From contig PZKD01000100.1 of NCBI GenBank assembly GCA_003034855.1, forward strand, positions 1 to 64,000: a stretch of DNA of 64,000 nucleotides, read 5' to 3'. The notes under the pieces were generated by a model. It was not told where the DNA came from, did not search any database, and worked only from the letters and a program-made list of their open reading frames with translations. This DNA comes from an archaeon SCG-AAA382B04 (lineage in GTDB: Archaea > Halobacteriota > Methanonatronarchaeia > Methanonatronarchaeales > Methanonatronarchaeaceae). Of this stretch, positions 24,594 to 34,845 are shown piece by piece; within the stretch, counting starts at the first letter, position 1; each line of letters begins with the position of its first letter. Position numbers and translations under genes: made by a program.

Positions 24594-25115
24594 ATGTTAA
24601 TCGCTTATAGATGTAGGGTATGTGGAGAAACATACCTAGGAGAAGAGAAGCCAAAAGATTGTCCTTACTGTGGTGCCGACAAAATTTATCTCCAACAAGT
24701 TGAAGAATACGATAGATTAAAACCTGATAGTATTTCAAAAAAATCTGAAGGAAACATCAGAAAAGCAATTAATTTAGAAATAGACAACGCAAAATTCTAC
24801 GTCTGTGCTTCTAAAAAAACTAAGGATGAGAAAGAAAGTGCAATTTTTAAGAGATTAGCTAAAATAGAAGCAGAACATGCTGAAGCTCTTGCTGAATTAT
24901 TAGAAATTGAAGAAAAAGACATCCCTGATTATAAAGAGTGTTCTGAAGATGCTATTGAAAACTACCAAGAATCGCATAATAGAGAAGAAAGAGCTATAGG
25001 GCATTATAAGAAATTCGCAACGGAAGCGGAAGAAAAAGATTTAGAGGTCTTTTTCAATGCTATTGCTAAGATAGAGAGCGATCACCTTGAGTTATCTGAA
25101 AGTAAGTTAAGTTAA
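24594..25115 (+). CDS. Rubrerythrin with N-terminal rubredoxin-like domain
   Basis: The 173-residue protein opens with a rubredoxin-type metal site (CRVCGETYLGEEKPKDCPYCGA, residues 7-28). A ferritin-like four-helix bundle follows with di-iron ligands in EIDNAKFY, EAEHAEAL, EERAIGHY and ESDHLELS. The domain order is the reverse of classical rubrerythrin, as in methanogen and clostridial reverse rubrerythrins, which reduce peroxide in anaerobes. This supports an anaerobic lifestyle. The stop is directly followed by the argB ATG, so the two may share a transcript. Confidence 0.88.
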   Translation: MLIAYRCRVCGETYLGEEKPKDCPYCGADKIYLQQVEEYDRLKPDSISKKSEGNIRKAINLEIDNAKFYVCASKKTKDEKESAIFKRLAKIEAEHAEALAELLEIEEKDIPDYKECSEDAIENYQESHNREERAIGHYKKFATEAEEKDLEVFFNAIAKIESDHLELSESKLS

Positions 25116-26003
25116 ATGATGAAGAATAGAGCAAATATCCTTATAGAGGCATTACCTTACATAAAAAATTTTTATGGCTCCACTATAGTCATAAAGCTAG
25201 GAGGACACGTGGTTGTCCAAGAAGAATTATTGGAGCATATAGTCAGAGATGTAGTTTTGCTTAAGTATGTTGGAATGAAGCCGGTAATAGTTCATGGTGG
25301 AGGCCCAGAGATTTCTCGAGTAATGGAAGAGATGGGGATTAAACCAAAGATCGTGGATGGTTTGAGAGTTACCGATGAAAAAACCATTGAAGTAGCTAGG
25401 ATGGTTTTAATTGGTAATGTTGGAACGAAGATAGTTTCCATGATTGGGCAGGAAGGTGTTAAAGCCATCGGTCTTTCTGGAAAAGATGGCAAGCTCTTTA
25501 CAGCCAAGAAAAAAGGGACTAAAAGAATTACTGTAGAAGGAGAGAAAAGAGAGATAGACCTTGGTTTTGTTGGTGAAATAGAAGAGATTAATCCAGAGAT
25601 GATTGAAATTGTTACTGAGAAATCACTGATCCCTGTTATTTCACCAATAGGAATTGATAGCGATGGTAATTCCTTAAATGTAAATGCTGACACAGTGGCT
25701 GGAGAGATGGCGAATAAATTAGGTGCTCAAAAACTCATTATGATGACTAATGTTCCTGGGGTTCTTAGAGATACAAATGATGAAGATTCACTAATCTCTC
25801 AGATATCTCCACAAAAAGCTCAAGAATTGATTAAGGAAGATATCATTAAGGATGGAATGATTCCTAAAGTCAAAGCATGTATAGATGCATCTAAAGATAG
25901 AGTTGAAGAGTCTCACATAATCAATGCAAAAAGAGAACATTCACTTCTTTTAGAAATCTTCACCGATGAAGGAGTTGGAAGTATGATCAAAAAAGATAAT
26001 TAG
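25116..26003 (+). CDS. argB: Acetylglutamate kinase
   Basis: A 295-residue amino acid kinase that phosphorylates N-acetylglutamate in arginine biosynthesis. Visible signatures are TIVIKLGGHVVVQEELL (phosphate-binding Lys and GG loop), VIVHGGGPEISRVMEEMG (substrate loop), NVNADTVAGEMANKLGAQKL and the C-terminal KDGMIPKVKAC motif. The length is normal for the non-regulated form. ATG at 25116 or 25119 are both possible. The ornithine cyclodeaminase gene two genes downstream makes this a small arginine/ornithine neighbourhood. Confidence 0.95.
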   Translation: MMKNRANILIEALPYIKNFYGSTIVIKLGGHVVVQEELLEHIVRDVVLLKYVGMKPVIVHGGGPEISRVMEEMGIKPKIVDGLRVTDEKTIEVARMVLIGNVGTKIVSMIGQEGVKAIGLSGKDGKLFTAKKKGTKRITVEGEKREIDLGFVGEIEEINPEMIEIVTEKSLIPVISPIGIDSDGNSLNVNADTVAGEMANKLGAQKLIMMTNVPGVLRDTNDEDSLISQISPQKAQELIKEDIIKDGMIPKVKACIDASKDRVEESHIINAKREHSLLLEIFTDEGVGSMIKKDN

Positions 26004-26079
26004 CGAAGATTTTAAGTATTCTCTTAATTAAAAAATGGGTAGCTTGGGAAAACAAGCAAATATATGAGGTGTTTAAATT

Positions 26080-26289
26080 ATGAGTGAAGACGCGAAAACC
26101 CCTCCTACTCCGGTTGATGTCGGTGAAACATATGAAGTTGAAATTGAGGATACAGGCAAAGAAGGAGATGGAATAGCCAGAATAGATAATTTTGTTGTAT
26201 TTATTCCAGATGCTGAGGTAGGAGAAGAAGTTAAGATAGAAATAAAGACTGTTAAGCACACATTCGCAGTTGGAGAAATAGTAGAATAA
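26080..26289 (+). CDS. TRAM-domain RNA-binding protein
   Basis: The 69-residue protein is a stand-alone TRAM domain: YEVEIEDTGKEGDGIARIDNF and VVFIPDAEVGEEVKIEI. Archaeal single-TRAM proteins act as RNA chaperones, with cold-shock-like function reported in methanogens. The acidic N-terminal extension (SEDAKTPPTPVDV) is short. A leader of about 75 bases precedes it with TTAAGTATT-type promoter sequence, and an AT-rich gap separates it from the next gene, so it is probably its own transcription unit. Confidence 0.9.
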   Translation: MSEDAKTPPTPVDVGETYEVEIEDTGKEGDGIARIDNFVVFIPDAEVGEEVKIEIKTVKHTFAVGEIVE

Positions 26290-26343
26290 ATTAAAAAAAT
26301 TATTATCTAATCAATAAACCTCTATTTTTATTTTAGAATTGAA

Positions 26344-27552
26344 ATGCCAATCAGAGAAATAGAGTTAGAGGGACATATTATAGACTCTGGAGTTCTCCCA
26401 AAAGTTTTCAACACTATCCTAGACAAGGGAGGAGACTTTGAGGTCCTTGAATTTGACATAGGTAAAAGAAAAAAGGACAAGAGCTATGCTAGACTCAGAG
26501 TTGAAGGAGACGATGAAACTCATTTAGACAAAATTATTAGTCAGATACACAGGCAAGGAGCAAGATTACCTGAAATAGAAGAAGTTGATCTAAAAGAAGC
26601 TAAATCAGATCAAACACCTCCTAGAAATTTCTATACAACAACGAACCACAAAACATGGATCAGATATAACGATATCTGGAAAAAAGTCAAAAAAATTGAA
26701 ATGGATTGTGCAATAGTTCTAGAAGACGGGGAGGCATATTGTAAACCTATCAATGAAATAAAAAAAGGTAATAAAGTAGTTGTAGGGGAAAACGGAATTA
26801 GAGTTGTTCCACCAGAGAGACCTAGAGAGAAATCGGTTTTTGAATTCATGGGAAGTCATGTTTCTCCTGAAAAACCATCCGAAACTATAATTCAACAATT
26901 AGCCGAAAAGATGAAAGAGATTAAAGAGAAAGGTGGAAAAATAGGGTTCGTTTTAGGTCCAGCAGTTATACACACGGGGTGTGCTGAAGAAGTTGCAGAA
27001 CTCGTTAAAAACGGTTTTATTGATGTTTTATTAGGAGGGAATGCAATTGCTGCTCATGACATCGAAAGAGCAATGTATGGAACTTCTTTAGGCATCAACT
27101 TAGAAAAAGTAGAACCTGAAACTAAAGGACACAGAAACCACTTATATGCTATTAGCGAAGTAATGAGGTCAGGATCCATAAAAGAAGCTATTGAAGATGG
27201 TAAAATTAAGGAAGGCATAATGTATGAGTGCATTCAAAACGATGTTGAATATGTTCTAGCAGGTTCAATAAGAGATGACGGTCCTCTACCTAAGGTGATT
27301 ACGGATACTCAAAAAGCTCAACATAAAATGCGAAAAGCTGTCCGAGGTGTTGATTTAATGATAATGATGGCGACTACTCTACATTCCATCGCAACAGGAA
27401 ATATCTTACCATCGTATGTTAAAACGGTTTGTGTTGATATAAGTCAATCTACAGTTACAGAATTAACTGACAGAGGTAGCGCACAAGCTATGGGAATAGT
27501 TACTGATGTTGGAACATTCATACCTATGTTAAACGATAAGCTTTTTAACTAA
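26344..27552 (+). CDS. Archaeal ornithine cyclodeaminase (LOR/SDH-type, TIGR00300)
   Basis: The 402-residue protein matches the archaeal family once named LOR/SDH bifunctional enzyme: an N-terminal domain ([20 protein letters not shown]), a middle part with [17 protein letters not shown] and [20 protein letters not shown], and a C-terminal NAD-binding domain with [19 protein letters not shown] and [16 protein letters not shown] methanogen member has ornithine cyclodeaminase activity, converting ornithine to proline. That fits the argB gene nearby and the lack of a classical proline pathway in many methanogens. The assignment rests on the overall family pattern. Confidence 0.88.
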   Translation: MPIREIELEGHIIDSGVLPKVFNTILDKGGDFEVLEFDIGKRKKDKSYARLRVEGDDETHLDKIISQIHRQGARLPEIEEVDLKEAKSDQTPPRNFYTTTNHKTWIRYNDIWKKVKKIEMDCAIVLEDGEAYCKPINEIKKGNKVVVGENGIRVVPPERPREKSVFEFMGSHVSPEKPSETIIQQLAEKMKEIKEKGGKIGFVLGPAVIHTGCAEEVAELVKNGFIDVLLGGNAIAAHDIERAMYGTSLGINLEKVEPETKGHRNHLYAISEVMRSGSIKEAIEDGKIKEGIMYECIQNDVEYVLAGSIRDDGPLPKVITDTQKAQHKMRKAVRGVDLMIMMATTLHSIATGNILPSYVKTVCVDISQSTVTELTDRGSAQAMGIVTDVGTFIPMLNDKLFN

Positions 27553-27587
27553 ACTCTTGTATATAATTAAGGACTAAGAGGGTTTAA

Positions 27588-27758
27588 ATGGAAAGAAAAT
27601 ATTATGTCCTTGGTATTGTTTTTGTTGTGGCTGTGAGTATAATATTAGGTGCGGCTTTTCTACTGGAAGGTGATATGATAGCTTTTCTGGTTATTTCTCT
27701 GCCTTTTTTAGTTTTATTTGTAATCGCAGCTTATTTGTTAACCTTCAAACACAATTGA
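27588..27758 (+). CDS. 56-residue membrane protein
   Basis: ATG 27588 opens a frame with two hydrophobic helices (YVLGIVFVVAVSIILGAAFLL and MIAFLVISLPFLVLFVIAAYL), ending at TGA 27756-27758. A ribosome-binding-like GAGGG precedes it. The last 14 bases overlap the convergent RaSEA gene. It is small but has coherent membrane-protein character. The family is unknown. Confidence 0.5.
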   Translation: MERKYYVLGIVFVVAVSIILGAAFLLEGDMIAFLVISLPFLVLFVIAAYLLTFKHN

Positions 27759-28797
27759 TTGAAGTAGTAATGTTGTGTGATCTATTTTCTTTTTCTAATA
27801 TCTTTTTCCATTCTTCTTTACATCCACAATAGTCAACTTCTAGTTCTCTGGGCTCTTGAGTTTTAGTGAATTTCTTTATTTTTTTAAGAATTCTTTCATC
27901 ACATCTTTGGCAGTTATGTATCCCTCTTTCTTTTCCAGCTGCTACGGGATCGGTAATAATGTCTGTATCAAGTTTAGTGGTTTGTCTTAAAACTCTAATT
28001 AGGCTCCAAAGCCAAGGTGGACTATATTCGTTTTGTTCGTATAGTTCTTCTACTATTGTTCCTCTTTGAATATTACATGGATTTATCGAAATTTTTGATG
28101 ATCCTAATTTAGAAGCTTTTTTTGCTGATTTTATTGAGTCTTTTATTGAGTCTTTTTCTGATAAAAAAGGGGGTTTGAGTAATAAGTAGGTTTTAACTTC
28201 TACATCATTCTCTAAAGAGGTTAGTAGTGAACTTTTGTATTCATCAAAAGAAAAACCCTTGTTTATGCATTCCTCTCTAATTTCATCACTTGCAGATTCT
28301 AATCCTATACCAATAATTAGTTCATTTATTTTTTCTCTGATATTGGATAATTTTTTTCTTTCTACAAACTCAGGGCGGGTCTCTATACTTAAACCTCTAA
28401 AATTTTGCCTTTGATTTAACTTATGTATTATTTTGTTCCTTGTTTTTTTTGAAATTTCTTTGTTATCTAAAAATGATCCTGAAGTAAATATCTTTACATA
28501 GAATTCATCTTCAAACTCATAGTTATTTAAAACCTCATTAAATTGATTTATTATGTTTTTTTGATCAACAGAGGGGGTTGCATCATGGAAATACCCACAC
28601 ATACTGCATCCTCCCTTTTTAGCCCACCTACATCCTTTTGTCCTTAAAATTATAGTTAAGGAATCAAATGTTTCCCCATTTATTAGGATTTCATCTTTCC
28701 AGGAGCTAATTGGTTGATTAATTTGTTTAGATTTCTCTTTCTCTATCTGTTTTTTTCGTATTTTCCTAGCCCAATTATTTATTGGTTCAATTGTCAT
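27745..28797 (-). CDS. raSEA: RaSEA, radical SAM partner of archaeosine synthase
   Basis: The 350-residue radical SAM enzyme has its Fe-S cysteines in GCRWAKKGGCSMCGYFHDATP near residue 55, and SGSFLDNKEI, SIETRPEF and GLESASDEI as later core motifs. A Cys-rich tail (CQRCDERI and CGCKEEWKKI) is present. It is the archaeosine RaSEA family, which converts the lysine-modified base made by ArcS into archaeosine in tRNA position 15. It overlaps the arcS stop by 4 bases, consistent with the known ArcS-RaSEA complex. Confidence 0.9.
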   Translation of the reverse strand: MTIEPINNWARKIRKKQIEKEKSKQINQPISSWKDEILINGETFDSLTIILRTKGCRWAKKGGCSMCGYFHDATPSVDQKNIINQFNEVLNNYEFEDEFYVKIFTSGSFLDNKEISKKTRNKIIHKLNQRQNFRGLSIETRPEFVERKKLSNIREKINELIIGIGLESASDEIREECINKGFSFDEYKSSLLTSLENDVEVKTYLLLKPPFLSEKDSIKDSIKSAKKASKLGSSKISINPCNIQRGTIVEELYEQNEYSPPWLWSLIRVLRQTTKLDTDIITDPVAAGKERGIHNCQRCDERILKKIKKFTKTQEPRELEVDYCGCKEEWKKILEKENRSHNITTSINCV

Positions 28798-30593
28798 GTT
28801 TGAATCTCCTTTACATGTCTTGTTTTAATGGCTATTCCTCTATCCGATTCTTCCATTTCAAATCCGCTCATCTTAGCTCTCCCAACTCCGAACGCTTTTT
28901 CTCCATAAAATATTACCTCATCATTCGGACGGATTTTTTCTGATGCTTGTATAACTCCAGGAGCTAAAACCGATCCTTCAGGATAAAAAGATCCAATCTT
29001 TACCTCATAATTTGAAGTGTTTATTTTCTCCGCTCCTCTTATCGTTAACGATAAAGCTCCATATTGAGGAGATATTGCTGCAAGTTGTTTGTTATTTGCG
29101 TGTAGTATTAATTTAGGATATCTTCCTCGTATCTGAGTGTCTTTTATAAAACTCTCTCCTTCTTGATCACCAAATTGGTAATTGCATAATGATCTAATTG
29201 TTTCTCTTTCACTATTTATTCCATTAAAACCATTAATCTCTTTCTTTAGTTGTTTTAGAGATTTTCTAGATCTTGGATCCCTATTCTTTGAAGTGAATTT
29301 TGGTTCCATCCCTAATTGATTAAATATTTTTTTAATTGGTCCTAATAACTCTCCATCTAAATGAACAATTATTTTTTCAAACCTATTTTTGGAGAAATAA
29401 TTTTTAATTAAATTTTTAATCATTTTTTTCTCATCGTCAAACCACTCCCCAATTACTGGTATATCATAATGTTGAGCAGGGTAAGTAATCTCTAATTCCC
29501 GTGGAACGAGGCCAAGGGGTGAAGTGACAATCATTTGATTACCTATATCTCTAAGTGCACTAGAGATTATTCGATGTGTCTTTGACCTAGAATAGGGTTT
29601 TTTGGCAGAACAAGGTAATAAAACTGCTATATCTGAAGTTGGAGGAGAATATCTTTCCAATACTCTCTCTCTAAATCTCTTAATTTGTGGCCTATTTAGA
29701 GAATCTACTGTGTTTGCTAAAACTCTTGTTTGTTCAAAAGTTGGAGTTCTCTTTTCTAAATAATCATAATGTATTTTATCTAAATTTCTTAATCCAGCAG
29801 TTAAGTAGGGAGTACTTCTTACATTTTTTTCAACATATTCTCTAAACTCTTCTTTTTTTATATAATTCCTAATTGTTTTTATCTCTTGATTTAAGATGTT
29901 CTTATTATGTTTTTCTAGTAATTTCGTTCTTTTTTGTTTTTCTTTGGCCCTTATTTGTTCTATATCCAAATTAGAACAGATTGGACAACAACATGTTAAC
30001 TCTTTTAAGTAATTTAAAGGCTCTGAACCATTTTTAGTTAAATATATGTCTCTACTTGCTTCTAATGAAGCTAGTGTTGAATCAAATAGATCTATCCCAA
30101 GATAAACAAAAAAGGAGAGATTTTGAGGGGTGGCAATTCCTGGAGCAAATATAGCTGTATTTTCATTAACAGTTTCTCTTATTTTTGAAATAATCTTTAT
30201 AAACTCATCTTGAACTCTTAATTTTTTTAGACTTTCTATAGTTATAATTTCAGACTTAGGTGCATTATCCGCTAACTTCTTTCTTAAATCAGGCCAATTT
30301 CCACCACCGATAACGGGTGAAATAATTCTTTTCTCATCTAAATTGGATTCTATTTTGATGTTTTGCTTTCCAAAGTATTCAGCTACATCTTCAGGGACAT
30401 AATTTGGAGAAGTCTTACTAGGCAGAATATTGATTTCTTTTTTAGGGGATTTAGAAGAAAACCATAAACTCTCTTTGTCATTAATTTCAACAGCTTCATC
30501 TATAATACAAGGAGTTTCGATTTCTTTTTTTCCAGTTTCAAGAACTCCGATTCGAGCTGGTCCTCCCCTTTTTTTTGATTCAAAATAAACCAT
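28794..30593 (-). CDS. arcS: Archaeosine synthase ArcS
   Basis: The 599-residue protein is a Tgt-like paralogue: an N-terminal TGT barrel with LGIDLFDSTLASLEASRDIY, a zinc site with CCCPICSNLDI, the ArcS signature LLPCSAKKPYSRSKTHR near residue 345, and a C-terminal PUA domain (IRPNDEVIFYGEKAFGVGRA). ArcS adds lysine to preQ0 at tRNA position 15. The conserved core needed for this is present. It is co-directional and overlapping with raSEA; tgtA lies nearby, beyond the ahbD gene. Confidence 0.92.
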   Translation of the reverse strand: MVYFESKKRGGPARIGVLETGKKEIETPCIIDEAVEINDKESLWFSSKSPKKEINILPSKTSPNYVPEDVAEYFGKQNIKIESNLDEKRIISPVIGGGNWPDLRKKLADNAPKSEIITIESLKKLRVQDEFIKIISKIRETVNENTAIFAPGIATPQNLSFFVYLGIDLFDSTLASLEASRDIYLTKNGSEPLNYLKELTCCCPICSNLDIEQIRAKEKQKRTKLLEKHNKNILNQEIKTIRNYIKKEEFREYVEKNVRSTPYLTAGLRNLDKIHYDYLEKRTPTFEQTRVLANTVDSLNRPQIKRFRERVLERYSPPTSDIAVLLPCSAKKPYSRSKTHRIISSALRDIGNQMIVTSPLGLVPRELEITYPAQHYDIPVIGEWFDDEKKMIKNLIKNYFSKNRFEKIIVHLDGELLGPIKKIFNQLGMEPKFTSKNRDPRSRKSLKQLKKEINGFNGINSERETIRSLCNYQFGDQEGESFIKDTQIRGRYPKLILHANNKQLAAISPQYGALSLTIRGAEKINTSNYEVKIGSFYPEGSVLAPGVIQASEKIRPNDEVIFYGEKAFGVGRAKMSGFEMEESDRGIAIKTRHVKEIQT

Positions 30594-30697
30594 CTTTCCA
30601 CAGTCAAGTAAATTTCAGTTTTTATTCCTGTAAAATTATTCCAAACAATCTTAAATGAATTCAAGAATAATTTTTGTTAAAATAAGTTGTGTGAAAA

Positions 30698-31717
30698 ATG
30701 AAGAGATTTAGACCTAGGTTAGTTGCTTGGGAATTAACTAGAGCTTGTAACTTAACATGTAAACATTGTAGAGCTTCTTCGATAAAGGAACCAGAAAAAG
30801 AGGAATTATCGACGGAAAAGATTAAGGAGATTACTGATGAGATTGCTGATATTGGTAATATATTAATCCTTAGTGGTGGAGAACCATTGATGCGTGATGA
30901 CATCTATGAAATTGCTGATTACGCTGACAAACAGGGGCTGAGGGTTGTTTTAGCAACGAATGGAACACTTTTCACTGATGAAAATGTTAAAAAACTAAAA
31001 GATGTTGGAATTCAGCGTGTTAGTATAAGTATTGATGGAGCTACAGCTGAATCACATGATGAATTTAGGGGCGTTGATGGCGCTTTCGAAGATGTAATGG
31101 AGGGCATTGAGGTCTTAAAAAGAAATGAAATGCCTTTTCAGATTAATACAACGATAACTAAGAAAAATGTCGATCAGATGGAAGATATCTTAACACTATC
31201 TCAAGATTTGGGTGCTGTTGCTTTGCATATATTTCTATTAGTTCCAACTGGTCGAGGGGAAGAACTTGAGGACCAAGAGATCACTCCTCAAAGGTATGAA
31301 GAAGTGCTAAATTGGTTCTATGACAAACAAGATGAAGTTGACATGGAATTCAAAGCCACCTGTGCTCCACATTACTATAGAATAATGGCTCAAAAAGGCG
31401 GCGAGTTCGGTGAAAAGGGATTAGATGCTAAAACAGGAGGTTGTTTGGGTGGTAAAGCATTTTGTTTTATCTCAAGAACAGGAAAAGTTTATCCATGTGG
31501 TTACTTACCTGTTGAAGCTGGTGATGTAACAGAAAATAGTTTCAAGGATATCTGGAGAGAATCAGAGGTATTTAATAATCTAAGACAGCCTGATAGACTG
31601 AAGGGTAAATGCGGAGAGTGTGAATACAAACTGATTTGCGGTGGATGTAGAGCTAGAGCCTACTCAGAAACTGGTGGTTACTTAGAAGAAGAACCTTACT
31701 GTATCTATCAGCCATGA
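30698..31717 (+). CDS. ahbD: AhbD-like radical SAM heme synthase
   Basis: The 339-residue radical SAM/SPASM protein opens [20 protein letters not shown], with the cluster Cys in CNLTCKHC. The SPASM-type C-terminal sites are [23 protein letters not shown] and [20 protein letters not shown]. These match AhbD, which decarboxylates iron-coproporphyrin III to heme in the siroheme-dependent pathway of archaea and sulfate reducers. AhbC is the closest alternative, but the C-terminal pattern favours AhbD. It sits between arcS and tgtA on the opposite strand and overlaps the tgtA 3' end by 10 bases. Confidence 0.82.
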   Translation: MKRFRPRLVAWELTRACNLTCKHCRASSIKEPEKEELSTEKIKEITDEIADIGNILILSGGEPLMRDDIYEIADYADKQGLRVVLATNGTLFTDENVKKLKDVGIQRVSISIDGATAESHDEFRGVDGAFEDVMEGIEVLKRNEMPFQINTTITKKNVDQMEDILTLSQDLGAVALHIFLLVPTGRGEELEDQEITPQRYEEVLNWFYDKQDEVDMEFKATCAPHYYRIMAQKGGEFGEKGLDAKTGGCLGGKAFCFISRTGKVYPCGYLPVEAGDVTENSFKDIWRESEVFNNLRQPDRLKGKCGECEYKLICGGCRARAYSETGGYLEEEPYCIYQP

Positions 31718-33165
31718 TTCTTTGAATAATTATCTCTAGCTTCTTCTCTTTCAATTTTCTCTATTTCTTTAATTCTAAACTCTCCAACTGTTTTTATTTC
31801 CTCAAATTCATCTTTCTCATTTTCCAAGAAATCTTTTATTAATTTTTTCGATATATCTAATCTCTTTTCGTTATTCAAATCAGCGATTATGGATTGGCCA
31901 AAGGGATAAGTTCTTTTTAATTCTTTTGGGAACACAAAAGGAGGTTTAACTTTAAAAACCGCTACTCCTTGTTTTTCCTCTATCTCGAAATCTTCCTGAG
32001 AAATTAAAAGTGTTTGTTCCTCAAAATCCATATCCAATAATCTCTTTAGGTTCCTTTTTATTTCAGGTCTATATAGTGACTCTTCCCCTTGATAGAAAAA
32101 GGCATTCTTCTTTGATCTTGGAGTGATTTTTTCGAAGAATTCTTTACCTTTTCCCATAGCTATTTTTAATCCATCTATTAGTTCTGGATGAGTCCTAGAT
32201 CTCTCAAAGGCTAACTCAAATAACTCTCCTCTTCTTATAGCTTCTTTTATTGTTTTTATCTCTTCAAATGTGCTATATAGATTATGTTTAGCTAATTTTG
32301 TTTTATTTTCTAATAAATCATTTATGTTGTTCTTTTGGCAAATTGGACAACTACAAGGCAAATAATTCATCTCATTCATATCCCAAGTTCCCCTATTAGT
32401 CAAATATTTATCCCTCTTAGCAAAAAGAGCATAAGCTGCTGAATCAAAGAGATCGCAGCCTAAAAGTGTCGCTAAGGCAAACGTCATTGGGTGGCCCGCT
32501 CCAAATAAATGAATTGGTGACTTTAGAGAGAGATTTTTTTTAGAAGCAACAATTGATTTAGCAAGTTCACTGAAATCATAAGACTCCATCATTGGAACTA
32601 CCCCTCCAATACAGTAAAGGTCAAAACCTAAATCACTAACCTCCTTCGCAGACCTTTCTCTCAAATCAAAAAAACTAGATCCTTGAACAGGTCCTGCAAA
32701 GTTACGTTCATCAAGTTCAATCTGTCTAAGTCTCTTATTTGTCTCTTCTAGGTCCTTTCTAGCTTTTTCCTTACTCGCCTCTTGAGGGGTTGGTATATCC
32801 AAAGGAACAATAATATCTGACCCTATCTTTTTTTGAAAATCAATTATCTCTTCTGAAGAAACATCAACATCCCCATAAACCGAAAGCTGATAGGCACCTG
32901 AATCAGTCATTATAGGTCCATCAAAACCAATTAAATCATGCAAACCTCTAGAAAGAGCTTTTTCTCGGAGTTCTAGATTTTTAAAAATTATGTATGAATT
33001 AGTTATAACAATTTGAGCACCCATCTCCTTGAGTTCATCAACATTAATAGTTTGTAAATTAGGATTTATAACAGGCAATATAGTAGGAGTTTCTACTACA
33101 CTACGCCCAATCTCTAATTTACCAATTCTTCCCGCAAAATCTTTTCTTTTTATTTCAAATTCCAC
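31708..33165 (-). CDS. tgtA: tRNA-guanine(15) transglycosylase
   Basis: The 485-residue enzyme inserts preQ0 at position 15 of tRNA in archaeosine biosynthesis. The TIM barrel shows [30 protein letters not shown] (catalytic Asp region), [30 protein letters not shown] and the zinc ligands CSCPICQKN. Compared with full-length archaeal TgtA (about 580 residues including C-terminal PUA) it is short, ending in an Arg/Glu-rich tail with little sign of a PUA domain. The missing RNA-binding part may be supplied by another protein. The beta-CASP gene ends 9 bases upstream. Confidence 0.92.
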   Translation of the reverse strand: MEFEIKRKDFAGRIGKLEIGRSVVETPTILPVINPNLQTINVDELKEMGAQIVITNSYIIFKNLELREKALSRGLHDLIGFDGPIMTDSGAYQLSVYGDVDVSSEEIIDFQKKIGSDIIVPLDIPTPQEASKEKARKDLEETNKRLRQIELDERNFAGPVQGSSFFDLRERSAKEVSDLGFDLYCIGGVVPMMESYDFSELAKSIVASKKNLSLKSPIHLFGAGHPMTFALATLLGCDLFDSAAYALFAKRDKYLTNRGTWDMNEMNYLPCSCPICQKNNINDLLENKTKLAKHNLYSTFEEIKTIKEAIRRGELFELAFERSRTHPELIDGLKIAMGKGKEFFEKITPRSKKNAFFYQGEESLYRPEIKRNLKRLLDMDFEEQTLLISQEDFEIEEKQGVAVFKVKPPFVFPKELKRTYPFGQSIIADLNNEKRLDISKKLIKDFLENEKDEFEEIKTVGEFRIKEIEKIEREEARDNYSKNHG

Positions 33166-33174
33166 AAAAACACC

Positions 33175-34806
33175 TCATTTTAATCTAAATGAATCCAAAT
33201 TTTTAGGGCAATTAGAATTCCAATTAAGTTTTCTCTTAATTGAATCCGAAAAGTCTTTGGACTTTGATTCCTCTCCGTGAATCACAAAGCATTGGGGGTT
33301 ACCTTTAATATTATGTAAAAAATTCCATAAATCGGAGTGATCTGAGTGGCCAGAAAATCTCAATATATATGTTTGTAGTTTCAGGTTTAGTTCGTTTCCT
33401 GCTATTTCAATTTGCTTGTTTCCTTCCTGTAGCTCTCTGCCAGGTGTTCCCTCGGCTAGATATCCTGGAAGTATTAAAGAACTATTTTTGTCTTTTTCTA
33501 ATTTATCTAGATAATATTGAACGGCTCCACCTGTTAACATCCCTGAAGTTGTTAATACTAAACTGTTTGATTTGGTTATAGCTTCTTCTCTGTCTTCCTG
33601 ACTATAGACATGGTTGATTTTTTGATTCAACCTTTTTTTCAAAAACGAAGGATATGAGGAAACAATTTTGGTAGCTTCTCGGATCATCCCGTCCAGATAA
33701 ACCTCTAACTCAATTTCAAATTCTTCTAAAATAGATAAGATCTCTTGTGCCCTACCTATTGCAAAGGTTGAGATTATTGGGGTTCCGCCTCTCTCTAATG
33801 TTTCTTTTATTATATTCACTAATTGTTTCTCACCTTTTTTTCTGCTAGGTATTTCCTCGTAAGCATATGTTGATTCCATAATAAGGGTGTCTAAATCTTT
33901 TAATTCAAACTCTGATGGAGGTAAGAGCTTAGAGTTTCTTGTATCAAAATCACCTGTATAAAAGAGTTTATGGTTATCTCCAATTTTAAGGTATATTCCA
34001 GCACTACCGGGGAGATGTCCTGCATTTAGAAAAGTTGCAGTGACGTCATTTGTAACATCAACTTCTTCTCCGTAATCAACAGGTATGGAATGTTTAATCG
34101 TTTCATCGATATCTGAGTGAGAATAACCAATTTTTCTATCTTGGGATTTCGCTATCTTATATGCATCTTTTTTTAATAACCGACTCAAGGTAATTGTGGG
34201 TTCAGTAGCATATACTGGACCTTTGAATCCTTGCTTATAAAGAGAAGCTATTTTTCCAGAATGATCAAGATGTGAATGGGTGAGTAATACACAATCTAAC
34301 TCATCTAAATCTAATTCTGGTGCTCTGATGGGTGGAATTTTATCTTCCATTCTAATTCCATGATCTAGAAGGATTCTTGAATTGTTCGTTTGCAATAAAA
34401 TTAAATTCCTTCCAACCTCTCTACATCCTCCCTGAAAACTTAATCTTATCCATCTTACCTCATTTTGGTTTGTTTTTCTAATATCTCTAGAAATCTTTTT
34501 TAGAAATTTGTGTCTGCCGTCAGCTTCGTGCATGAGTTTTCTTGTTTTTTCAACCATACCAGAAGAGGTGGGTCTCTTTATTTCAGGTTTCCATCCAGTT
34601 TTTTCAAAAATCTGTTTTTTATTGTTTCTAAATGTGCCTGTTCTTTTAGTTTCCAAAATTATTTTTCCATAGGCTTCGTCCCAATAAATTTTTTTAAAAC
34701 TTCCTATTTCTTTTAGAAAAGATTTTGCTTCCTCTTTTGGTTCCCTGTTTAGCTTTTTTTCTCCTCTTAGTTCGAGTTTGGCTGGACCGATGAACTCTTT
34801 AGTCAT
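33175..34806 (-). CDS. Archaeal CPSF-like beta-CASP ribonuclease
   Basis: The 543-residue metallo-beta-lactamase/beta-CASP protein has an N-terminal KH-like part (residues 1-110), VLLTHSHLDHSGKI (zinc motif 2), LNAGHLPGSAGIYL (motif 3), LFYTGDFD (motif 4), a beta-CASP insert with TFAIGRAQEILSIL and TTSGMLTGGAVQYYL, and FSGHSDHSDLWNF and FVIHGEESK at the end. It is an exo/endonuclease of the aCPSF family, involved in 3'-end formation and transcription termination. It is shorter than classic aCPSF1 (about 636 residues), so a paralogue such as aCPSF1b or aCPSF2 is possible. Confidence 0.87.
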   Translation of the reverse strand: MTKEFIGPAKLELRGEKKLNREPKEEAKSFLKEIGSFKKIYWDEAYGKIILETKRTGTFRNNKKQIFEKTGWKPEIKRPTSSGMVEKTRKLMHEADGRHKFLKKISRDIRKTNQNEVRWIRLSFQGGCREVGRNLILLQTNNSRILLDHGIRMEDKIPPIRAPELDLDELDCVLLTHSHLDHSGKIASLYKQGFKGPVYATEPTITLSRLLKKDAYKIAKSQDRKIGYSHSDIDETIKHSIPVDYGEEVDVTNDVTATFLNAGHLPGSAGIYLKIGDNHKLFYTGDFDTRNSKLLPPSEFELKDLDTLIMESTYAYEEIPSRKKGEKQLVNIIKETLERGGTPIISTFAIGRAQEILSILEEFEIELEVYLDGMIREATKIVSSYPSFLKKRLNQKINHVYSQEDREEAITKSNSLVLTTSGMLTGGAVQYYLDKLEKDKNSSLILPGYLAEGTPGRELQEGNKQIEIAGNELNLKLQTYILRFSGHSDHSDLWNFLHNIKGNPQCFVIHGEESKSKDFSDSIKRKLNWNSNCPKNLDSFRLK

Positions 34807-34845
34807 TTAATTTTGATAAATTTGAGAAGTAGTTAATTGTTTTGT

